A DNA stretch of 64,000 bases from NCBI RefSeq assembly GCF_033343995.1, contig NZ_CP137573.1:6171001-6235000 (forward strand), in the 5' to 3' direction. Each line of letters starts with the position of its first letter. The first letter of the stretch is position 1. Of the stretch, positions 53,117-59,605 are shown piece by piece. The translations under genes and the position numbers were made by a program. The stretch comes from Streptomyces sp. HUAS YS2 (lineage in GTDB: Bacteria; Actinomycetota; Actinomycetes; Streptomycetales; Streptomycetaceae). A model generated the notes under the pieces. The model was not told the origin of the DNA, did no database searches, and saw nothing but the letters and a program-made list of their open reading frames with translations.

Positions 53117-53893
53117 ATGAGCGGAATTCTCGAAGGCAAGCGCATTCTGATCACCGGCGTGCTGATGGAGTCCTCCATCGCGTTCCACGCCGCGAAGCTG
53201 GCCCAGGAGCAGGGCGCGGAGATCATCCTCACCGCCTGGCCCCGGCCCACGCTGACCGAGCGCATCGCCAAGAAGCTCCCCAAGCCCGAGAACGTCAAGG
53301 TCCTCGAGCTCGACGTCTCCAACGACGAGCACCTCGCCCGCCTGGAGGGCCAGGTCCGCGAGCACCTGGGCGACCGCATCGACGGCATCGTCCACTCCAT
53401 CGGCTTCGCCCCGCAGGACGCGCTCGGCGGCAACTTCCTCAACACGCCGTTCGAGTCGGTCGCCACCGCCATGCACGTCTCGGCCTTCTCGCTGAAGTCC
53501 CTGACCATGGCGCTGCTGCCGCTGATGAGCGAGGGCGGTTCCGTCGTCGGCCTCACCTTCGACGCGAAGTTCGCCTGGCCGCAGTACGACTGGATGGGTC
53601 CGGCCAAGGCCGCCCTGGAGGCCACCAACCGCTACATGGCCCGCGACCTCGGCAAGCAGGAGATCCGCTGCAACCTGGTCTCCGCCGGCCCGCTCGGCTC
53701 CATGGCCGCCAAGTCCATCCCGGGCTTCGGCGAGCTGGCGAGCGTCTGGGACTCCCGCTCCCCGCTGGAGTGGGACCTGTCCGACCCGGAGCCGGCCGGC
53801 AAGGCCATCGTCGCCCTGCTGAGCGACTGGTTCCCGAAGACGACCGGCGAGATCATCCACGTCGACGGCGGCCTGCACGCCATCGGCGCGTAG
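53117..53893 (+). CDS. fabI: Enoyl-ACP reductase, NADH-dependent
   Basis: This 258-aa FabI/InhA-type SDR has the cofactor loop ILITGVLMESSIAFHAAKLAQEQGA, the FabI-specific IVHSIGFAPQDALGGNFL, and LTFDAKFAWPQYDWMGPAKAALEATNRYMA, with the catalytic Tyr and Lys spaced 6 residues apart (Y-x6-K). The C-terminus TTGEIIHVDGGLHAIGA lies in a 77-bp sequence that is duplicated downstream. It completes the acyl elongation cycle with fabG and is the target type of isoniazid and triclosan. Confidence 0.94.
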   Translation: MSGILEGKRILITGVLMESSIAFHAAKLAQEQGAEIILTAWPRPTLTERIAKKLPKPENVKVLELDVSNDEHLARLEGQVREHLGDRIDGIVHSIGFAPQDALGGNFLNTPFESVATAMHVSAFSLKSLTMALLPLMSEGGSVVGLTFDAKFAWPQYDWMGPAKAALEATNRYMARDLGKQEIRCNLVSAGPLGSMAAKSIPGFGELASVWDSRSPLEWDLSDPEPAGKAIVALLSDWFPKTTGEIIHVDGGLHAIGA

Positions 53894-53917
53894 CCGCCTG
53901 GCGGCGGGTATCCGGAC
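53841..53917 (+). repeat. 77-bp direct repeat, copy 1 (fabI 3' end)
   Basis: It covers the last 53 bp of fabI including the stop, and 24 bp of downstream sequence. It matches 54028-54104 at 76 of 77 positions; the single difference is 53901 G versus 54088 A. Confidence 0.95.
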
Positions 53918-54027
53918 GAGCCTGCGTGGGCGGTGCCCCGCCCACCGGACGGAGTCCGGTGCAGCCGTCCGAAGCCCGGGAGGCCCGCCAGGGCCGAGCG
54001 GTGCGAGGGCGGCAGGGAGAACGCAGT
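53918..54027. other. 110-bp spacer between the duplicated fabI ends
   Basis: It contains two short hairpins, GTGGGCGG/CCGCCCAC and ACCGGAC/GTCCGGT (within 53925-53960), then a GC-rich tail without a gene. It does not resemble the flanks of either repeat copy, so the arrangement is not a simple tandem duplication. Confidence 0.7.
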
Positions 54028-54104
54028 CGACCGGCGAGATCATCCACGTCGACGGCGGCCTGCACGCCATCGGCGCGTAGCCGCCTGACGGCGGGTATCC
54101 GGAC
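54028..54104 (+). repeat. 77-bp direct repeat, copy 2
   Basis: This non-coding copy of the fabI 3' end includes its last 17 codons and stop without the rest of the gene. Duplicated 3' gene ends in direct orientation are typical of attL/attR sites of integrating elements; here only 110 bp remain between them. Confidence 0.95.
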
Positions 54105-54134
54105 CGTCGGCGCGTAAGCGCCGCGCAGGCGTCA

Positions 54135-54179
54135 CGAGGGCCGGTGGGCCGCCCCGACGGGGTGGCTCGCCGGCCCTCG
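54135..54179 (+). terminator. Long hairpin terminator of the fabG-fabI unit
   Basis: A 21-bp stem (54135-54155 with 54159-54179, GAC loop) with three G-U pairs is followed by GGGCTTTG. It lies beyond the second repeat copy. Confidence 0.8.
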
Positions 54180-54277
54180 GGCTTTGCGGAACGGGTTCGA
54201 GTCGAAAAGTCCGGCGGATCACCCCAGACTGGTCGGAGCATGACGTTTCTGTCTGCCGACGGGGAGGAGGTGCGGCC

Positions 54278-54646
54278 GTGCGTGCAAAGCACCGCAGAGC
54301 GGTCGGGGTCTCCTCGGCCGCCGTACTCCTCGCCGGCACCGCCACCGTCCTCGCCGAGGTACGCGCCGCACCCGCGGTCCCGGCCGAACGGCCCCCGGCG
54401 TACGAGGCGTCCTGCAGCACCACCGTCGAGGGCTCGCGGGTCACGGCGTACTGCCACAACCCCTACCCCCGCACCGACCGCGTCCGGTTGCACGTCGAGT
54501 GCGAGAAGTGGTGGGACGTGGACACCGACAGCGCCCCCGTCGACGTCGGCCCCACCGCCTACGCCGAGCTGACCGGCCGCTGTTGGAAGGACGTCCGGAC
54601 CGCCTGGCTCACCCACCAGCCTGAGCGGGACTCCGCAGGCACATGA
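54278..54646 (+). CDS. Small secreted Cys-containing protein
   Basis: This 122-aa protein has an N-terminal signal peptide (AVGVSSAAVLLAGTATVLA) and a mature domain of about 85 residues with four Cys (ASCSTT, AYCHNPY, VECEKWW, GRCWKDV), probably two disulfides. No family is recognised. GTG 54278 follows GGAGGAGG. The gene overlaps the convergent regulator gene by 38 bp. Confidence 0.75.
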   Translation: MRAKHRRAVGVSSAAVLLAGTATVLAEVRAAPAVPAERPPAYEASCSTTVEGSRVTAYCHNPYPRTDRVRLHVECEKWWDVDTDSAPVDVGPTAYAELTGRCWKDVRTAWLTHQPERDSAGT

Positions 54647-55295
54647 ACGGGTAGCTCGCCGCCTCGGCCGCCGCCGTGTCCCCGTCTCCGGCCCGGATCG
54701 CGGCCACCAGACGCCCGTGATCCATGTGGTTCTCCGGCCGCAGCACCTCACCCACGTCCTCGCGCAGCCAGTCCCGCAGGAGATCCCCGAGGTCCGCGTA
54801 GAGGCCGGTCAGCACGTCGTTGTGGGAGGCCGCCACCACCGCGTGGTGGAAGGTCGCGTCCGTCGTCACGAACCGCTCCGCGTCGCCCGACGCCCACGCC
54901 TCCTCGCGTCGCGCGAGCAGCGTCTCCAGCTGCCGTACGTCCCGCTCGGTGCGCCGCTCCGCGGCGAGCCGCGCCGCCGAGGACTCCAGCGTCGACCGCA
55001 CCTCGGCGACGTGCCGCGGGTCCGAACCGGCGAACCGCCGGTGCATCACCCCGGCCAGCTCGCTGGTCGCGAGGACGTACGTGCCCGAGCCCTGGCGGAT
55101 GTCGAGCAGCCCGTTGTGCGCGAGCGCGCGGACCGCCTCGCGCACGGTGTTGCGGGCCACGCCCAACTGCTCGACCAGCTCGGGCTCCGTCGGGATGCGC
55201 GAGCCCACCGGCCACTCGCCGGACGTGATCTGGTTCCGCAGTTGCGCGATCACCTGGTCCGACAGCGCGGAACGCCGGGGCGAGCTGAGCGCCAT
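54609..55295 (-). CDS. GntR/FadR (FCD) family regulator
   Basis: This 228-aa protein has a winged helix LSDQVIAQLRNQITSGEWPVGSRIPTEPELVEQLGVARNTVREAVRALAHNGLLDIRQGSGTYV. The FCD ligand domain has the metal or acid-binding residues in TTDATFHHAVVAASHN and LRPENHMDHGRLVAAI. ATG 55295 follows GGAAGGTG; longer starts exist. It diverges from an MFS exporter whose promoter contains a palindrome, so it is probably the repressor of that transporter. Confidence 0.88.
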   Translation of the reverse strand: MALSSPRRSALSDQVIAQLRNQITSGEWPVGSRIPTEPELVEQLGVARNTVREAVRALAHNGLLDIRQGSGTYVLATSELAGVMHRRFAGSDPRHVAEVRSTLESSAARLAAERRTERDVRQLETLLARREEAWASGDAERFVTTDATFHHAVVAASHNDVLTGLYADLGDLLRDWLREDVGEVLRPENHMDHGRLVAAIRAGDGDTAAAEAASYPFMCLRSPAQAGG

Positions 55296-55331
55296 GAGGT
55301 GCACCTTCCATTCGTTCCGCATTGGTTCCAC

Positions 55332-55345
55332 ATTGGACAACCAAT
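55332..55345. promoter_or_regulatory. Candidate FadR-type operator
   Basis: ATTGGACAACCAAT has 5-bp perfect arms around ACAA, 26 bp upstream of the MFS gene and 37 bp upstream of the regulator start. TTGG/CCAA half-sites fit the FadR subfamily. It would overlap the -35 region of the MFS promoter. Confidence 0.6.
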
Positions 55346-55358
55346 CATCCCATGATTC

Positions 55359-55364
55359 TATGAT
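55359..55364 (+). promoter_or_regulatory. -10 element TATGAT of a leaderless MFS transcript
   Basis: TATGAT is followed by six bases and the ATG at 55371, the spacing of leaderless mRNAs. No ribosome site precedes this ATG, which supports the reading. Confidence 0.55.
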
Positions 55365-55370
55365 GGCTCC

Positions 55371-56696
55371 ATGTCAGACGAGCCCAAGACCCTCGACCCC
55401 GCACCCGCGACCACCCGTTCGTCCACCCCCTCGCCCGCGCCCGCCGCGCCCGCCGCTTCCACCGGCAGCGGACCCGGCCCCTGGGTCGCCCGGCTCGTCG
55501 TCGTCGGACTCGCCCTCGCCGCGCTCAACCTCCGCCCCGCCATCACCAGCCTCGGCGCCCTCCTCGAAGAGGTCCGCGAGGGGCTGCACATGAGCGGCAG
55601 CGTCGCCGGCGTCCTCACCTCCGTGCCCCCGCTCTGCTTCGCGATCTTCGGCATCACCGCCCCGCGCCTGGCCCGCCGCTTCGGCCCCGCCGCCGTCGTC
55701 GGCGCCGGCATGGCGGCGATCTTCGCCGGACTCGCGATCCGCCCCTTCGCCTCCGGCACCGCCGGCTTCCTCGCCGCCAGCGCGCTCGCCCTCATGGGCA
55801 TCGCCGTGAGCAACGTCCTGATGCCCGTCATCGTCAAGCGGTACTTCCCCGACCGCATGGGCACCATGACCGGCCTCTACTCCATGGCCCTCGCGCTCGG
55901 CACCTCCCTCGCCGCCGCCGCGACCGTCCCCATGACCGAGGCACTCGGCGGCAGTTGGCGCACCGGCCTCGGCGTCTGGGCCGTGCTCGCCGCGCTCGCC
56001 GTCCTGCCGTGGCTCCCGCTGCTCCGCGACCGGGACCGCGACCGAGCCGGCAAGAGCCGCGCGGCGGACGCCGGTACGGCCGCCCCGCCGGCCGAACCCG
56101 CTCCGGCCGAGCCCCCCGTACGCATCACCCGTAGCCGCACCGCCTGGGCCCTCGGCGTCTTCTTCGGCCTCCAGGCCACCGGCGCGTACATCACCATGGG
56201 CTGGATGCCGCAGATCTTCCGCGACGCCGGCGTCCCCGCCTCCACGGCCGGTGTGCTGCTCGCCGTCACGATGGTCATGGGCGTCCCGCTCGCCTTCGTC
56301 ATCCCGCGCCTCGCGACCCGGATGCGCAACCAGGGCCCGATCGTCGTCGCCCTCGGACTGTGCGGCGTCACCGGCTACCTCGGCCTCTTCTTCGCCCCCG
56401 CCGCCGGCGCCTGGGCCTGGGCCGTGCTGCTCGGCGTCTCCAACTGCTCCTTCCCGCTCGCCCTCACCATGATCGGCATGCGCTCGCGCACCGGCGCCGG
56501 GGTCGTCCGGCTCTCCGCCTTCGCGCAGAGCGTCGGCTACCTGATCTCCATCCCCGGACCGCTCGTCGTCGGCGTCCTCTACCAGCACAGCGGCGGCTGG
56601 GACCTCCCGCTCGCGCTGATGGCGGGCCTGCTGATCCCGCAGATGATCGTGGGCACCCTCGCCGGACGGGACCGGACGGTCGAGGACGAACTCTGA
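55371..56696 (+). CDS. MFS transporter, CynX/NimT family
   Basis: This 441-aa protein has 12 membrane helices and the CynX hallmark LNLRPAITSLGALLEEVREGLHMS after a Ser/Pro-rich N-terminus. FPDRMGTMTGLYSMALALGTSLAAA and GGSWRTGLGVWA follow, with a long cytoplasmic loop of Pro/Ala between helices 6 and 7. CynX members move cyanate, 2-nitroimidazole or related small molecules; the substrate here is unknown. Control by the divergent GntR protein is likely. Confidence 0.87.
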   Translation: MSDEPKTLDPAPATTRSSTPSPAPAAPAASTGSGPGPWVARLVVVGLALAALNLRPAITSLGALLEEVREGLHMSGSVAGVLTSVPPLCFAIFGITAPRLARRFGPAAVVGAGMAAIFAGLAIRPFASGTAGFLAASALALMGIAVSNVLMPVIVKRYFPDRMGTMTGLYSMALALGTSLAAAATVPMTEALGGSWRTGLGVWAVLAALAVLPWLPLLRDRDRDRAGKSRAADAGTAAPPAEPAPAEPPVRITRSRTAWALGVFFGLQATGAYITMGWMPQIFRDAGVPASTAGVLLAVTMVMGVPLAFVIPRLATRMRNQGPIVVALGLCGVTGYLGLFFAPAAGAWAWAVLLGVSNCSFPLALTMIGMRSRTGAGVVRLSAFAQSVGYLISIPGPLVVGVLYQHSGGWDLPLALMAGLLIPQMIVGTLAGRDRTVEDEL

Positions 56697-56713
56697 GATG
56701 CGAGACTGGGTCC

Positions 56714-56830
56714 ATGCCAGTGCTCGACCCGAACCCCCAGAACGGCCAGAAGAAGCTCCTGCTCGTGCTCGGCGCGATGCTCGGAATCTCGGTCGTGATC
56801 GCCGTCATCGCCACGATCGCCTCGCCCTGA
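56714..56830 (+). CDS. 38-aa transporter-associated membrane microprotein
   Basis: The sequence MPVLDPNPQNGQKK followed by a single helix (LLLVLGAMLGISVVIAVIATIASP) is a tiny conserved streptomycete protein. I recall it under the name SGM_5486 family transporter-associated protein. It starts 17 nt after the MFS stop and is likely cotranslated with it, possibly as a subunit. Confidence 0.75.
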   Translation: MPVLDPNPQNGQKKLLLVLGAMLGISVVIAVIATIASP

Positions 56831-57012
56831 GGCCCTTGGAGTCCGAAGCCCTGAGACCCTCGAAACCCCGTCCTCGGTAGGGCAGGCCCCCGCATCCCCT
56901 AGGGGGCCGGCGTCAGGGTGAAGTGGGTGGATCACCGGATGGGCCGGGCGCCGCCCGCTCCGTACGTTGGTGACATCGCAGCAGCGGATGTCCCGACCCC
57001 ACGGAGGCGGCC

Positions 57013-57222
57013 ATGTCGGCCCGTACGCACACCAGCACCCGGACCCCGGCGGCAGGCGTCGACACCCGGCTGCCGTGGTGGGCCCTCGCCCTCCCGGTGG
57101 CCGCCTTCGTCGCGCTCTTCCTGCTGATCGCGGACCCCGGCCAGGCGCACGCCGCGGCCGGCTCCGGCGACCCCGCGGTCGGCCGGTTCCTGGAGTCCCT
57201 CCAGCACACCCTGAGCCGCTGA
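57013..57222 (+). CDS. Small conserved membrane or secreted protein
   Basis: This 69-aa protein has a basic N-terminus, one helix (WWALALPVAAFVALFLLIADPGQAHA) that may be a signal peptide with an AHA cleavage site, and a short tail FLESLQHTLSR. No family motif. GGAGG precedes ATG 57013. The GC-rich 180-bp region upstream contains its promoter, not resolved. Confidence 0.7.
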   Translation: MSARTHTSTRTPAAGVDTRLPWWALALPVAAFVALFLLIADPGQAHAAAGSGDPAVGRFLESLQHTLSR

Positions 57223-57289
57223 ACCCCTGCGGGTGCAGTCGCCCCAACCCCCTGCGCCCGACGGCCCGTTTCGTGCGAAGCTGGGGTGC

Positions 57290-57808
57290 ATGAGCGTCGA
57301 GACACCCCGCAAGATCGTGTTGCTCCGCCACGCGAAGGCCGACTGGCCCGACGTGTCCGACCACGATCGTCCGCTGGCCGACCGCGGTCGCAAGGACGCC
57401 CCCGTGGCCGGCCGGCAGCTCGCCGGGACCGGCATCGCCTTCGACCTGGCCCTCTGCTCGACCGCCGCCCGGACCCGCGAGACCTGGAAGCTGGCGGTGC
57501 AGGAGCTGCCGCACCGCCCCAGGACGGTGTACGAGGAGCGGATGTACGAGGCCTCCCTCGGCGAGCTGATCGCCCTGGTCAACGAGACCTCCGACGAGGT
57601 CGGCAGCCTGCTGCTGATCGGCCACAACCCCGGCATGCACGCGCTCGCGGACGCGCTGGCCGGCGAGGCCGAGGGCGATCTGCTGCCCCGGATGAACCGC
57701 ACCGGCTTCCCGACGGCAGCCTTCGCGACGCTCGAGTTCAACGGCTCCTGGAAGTCCGTGGAGCACGGCGTCGGCCGGCTGACCGACTTCTGGACGCCGC
57801 ACGCCTGA
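57290..57808 (+). CDS. SixA-type histidine phosphatase
   Basis: This 172-aa protein of the phosphoglycerate-mutase/histidine-phosphatase superfamily has the RHG-type motif IVLLRHAKADWP near residue 9. DHDRPLADRGRKDA, the Arg in STAARTRETW and the second His in LLIGHNPGMHAL follow. SixA enzymes remove phosphate from histidine phosphotransfer domains. ATG 57290 is chosen; the frame opens 57 nt earlier. Confidence 0.85.
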   Translation: MSVETPRKIVLLRHAKADWPDVSDHDRPLADRGRKDAPVAGRQLAGTGIAFDLALCSTAARTRETWKLAVQELPHRPRTVYEERMYEASLGELIALVNETSDEVGSLLLIGHNPGMHALADALAGEAEGDLLPRMNRTGFPTAAFATLEFNGSWKSVEHGVGRLTDFWTPHA

Positions 57809-57848
57809 CCCGTACGCGCGAGGGTGCCCGGCCCCGTACGCGCGACAG

Positions 57849-57886
57849 CGAAGGGCCCGGCCGTCTCACGACGGCCGGTCCCTTCG
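57849..57886. terminator. 16-bp bidirectional hairpin
   Basis: Arms 57849-57864 and 57871-57886 pair with one mismatch over CTCACG, between the convergent phosphatase gene and serB. Confidence 0.82.
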
Positions 57887-57910
57887 TACGTCACGCGCAT
57901 CGGCGCGGCG

Positions 57911-59128
57911 TCAGTGCAGGAGGTCGTCCTCGTCGACGTCCGCCGCCTCGACCTCCTCGCGGGTGATGCCCAGCAGGTACAGCACGGTGTCCAGGAACGG
58001 CACGTTCACCGCCGTGTCCGCCGCCCGGCGGACCACCGGCTTGGCGTTGAAGGCCACGCCCAGCCCCGCCGCGTTCAGCATGTCCAGGTCGTTCGCGCCG
58101 TCGCCGATCGCGACGGTCTGCGCCAGCGGCACGCCCGCCTCGGCGGCGAACCGGCGCAGCAGCCGCGCCTTGCCGGCCCGGTCCACGATCTCCCCGGTGA
58201 CCCGGCCGGTCAGCCGGCCGTCCACGATCTCCAGGGTGTTGGCCGAGGCGAAGTCGAGCCCCAGCCGCTCCTTGAGGTCGTCGGTGACCTGCGTGAACCC
58301 GCCCGAGACGACGCCGACCTGGTAGCCGAGCCGCTTGAGCGTGCGGATCAGGGTGCGGGCGCCCGGGGTCAGTCGTACCTCGGCGCGGACCTTGTCCACC
58401 ACCGAGGCGTCCAGGCCCGCCAGGAGCTCCACCCGGGCGTGCAGCGACTGCTCGAAGTCCAGTTCGCCGCGCATCGCGGCGGCGGTGACCTCGGCGACCT
58501 TGTCCTCGCAGCCCGCGTGGGCCGCGAACAGCTCGATGACCTCGTCCTGGATCAGCGTCGAGTCGACGTCCATGACGACGAGCCGCTGCGCGCGGCGGTG
58601 CAGGCCGGCGGAGACGACGGCGACGTCCACGCCGATCTCGTGGGCCTCGGTGGCCAGCGCGGTCCGCAGCGGCTCCGTCTCACAGCCCGACACCGCGAAC
58701 TCGACCGCCGTCACCGGATACTTCGCGAGCCGGAAGATACGGTCGATGTTGCCGCCGGTCCCGGTGATCCGGGACGCTATGGCGGCGGTCTGCTCCGAGG
58801 TCAGCGGGTTGCCGAGCACGGTGACGTGCGAGCGTCCACTGCCGCGCGGCCGGTTGTCACCGGTGCCCGAGATGATCTCGGCCTGCAGCTTCAGCGATTC
58901 CGCCCAGCTGTGCACCGTCGCCCGCAGCTCGCCCTCGGACGTGACGGACGGCTCCGTGACGAGGGCGCACAGCACGATGCGGCCCCGGGTGACGACCTGC
59001 TCGATGTCGACCACGTCGACGGAGAAGGCGGCCAGGGTGTCGAACAGCCCGGCGGTGATCCCGGGACGGTCCTTCCCGAAGATCTTGACGAGAAGAGTGG
59101 GAACGTCTGAGGTCTGCGATGCGCTCAT
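57911..59128 (-). CDS. serB: Phosphoserine phosphatase
   Basis: This 405-aa long-form SerB has N-terminal ACT-like domains (LLVKIFGKDRPGITAGLFDTLA near residue 12). The HAD domain follows, with the nucleophile in VVMDVDSTLIQDEVIELFA near residue 190, VVSGGFTQVTDDL and GDGANDLDML. It makes L-serine from phosphoserine. ATG 59128 has GGGAG 6 nt upstream. A strong palindrome precedes the gene. Confidence 0.94.
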   Translation of the reverse strand: MSASQTSDVPTLLVKIFGKDRPGITAGLFDTLAAFSVDVVDIEQVVTRGRIVLCALVTEPSVTSEGELRATVHSWAESLKLQAEIISGTGDNRPRGSGRSHVTVLGNPLTSEQTAAIASRITGTGGNIDRIFRLAKYPVTAVEFAVSGCETEPLRTALATEAHEIGVDVAVVSAGLHRRAQRLVVMDVDSTLIQDEVIELFAAHAGCEDKVAEVTAAAMRGELDFEQSLHARVELLAGLDASVVDKVRAEVRLTPGARTLIRTLKRLGYQVGVVSGGFTQVTDDLKERLGLDFASANTLEIVDGRLTGRVTGEIVDRAGKARLLRRFAAEAGVPLAQTVAIGDGANDLDMLNAAGLGVAFNAKPVVRRAADTAVNVPFLDTVLYLLGITREEVEAADVDEDDLLH

Positions 59129-59605
59129 GGTGCTCCCACCGTATCGGGCACCGGGTGCCACCCGATCCCCCGTCCCGAGTGGCGGACAAAGGTGTGGCCG
59201 TCCCGCCTTCCCAGGTTGGCCCGCGCGTCGCCGGCCCGCTACCCGGGTCGGCGGGAGTGCCGAGGACGGCCCGGCCGCGGTACTGCGGCCGGAATCACAT
59301 CGCGGGCGCCCGCGTCCCGCCTCGCCGTCCGGTCCGCGCCCCGGTCACCCCGAGTCGTCCGGAGTCGTCCCGTCCCAACCGATCCGTACGGACTTATGAA
59401 CCCTCCCCACGTTCCAGTGCTTCCGTCCCGCGCCGACGAGCCCTCAAAGGGCCGTGTCTCAAGGGCACTTCGCGCCAAGGTGGGCGGCTGTTGCGGGGTC
59501 TTCACACCGCCCGACTTTCGGTTCGAGGCCCGGGCCTGAAATAGTTCCCCACGATGTTCGCCATCCCTAGACTCCCAGCGACGGGGGTACATCGGGGGAC
59601 AAGTA
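59129..59605. other. 477-bp divergent region before serB and the FHA-ABC gene
   Basis: No credible gene; small frames lack streptomycete codon use. Near serB, ATCGGGCACC and GGTGCC form a palindrome at 59143-59166. Near 59382 the stretch CGATCCGTACGGA is palindromic. The FHA-ABC promoter is at the 3' end. The middle has several short GC hairpins but no recognisable RNA. Confidence 0.6.
59568..59573 (+). promoter_or_regulatory. -10 element TAGACT of the FHA-ABC gene
   Basis: TAGACT lies 32 nt before the GTG start, with GGGGGA as ribosome site between. No good -35 box was found. Confidence 0.45.

Noticed and set aside
53841..54104. Simple tandem duplication of fabI DNA
   Set aside because: The 110-bp spacer is unlike sequence before copy 1 or after copy 2, so a single tandem event does not explain it.
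59192..59539. Small plus-strand frames in the serB upstream region
   Set aside because: Arg/Pro/Ser-rich shadow translations without streptomycete codon bias or ribosome sites.
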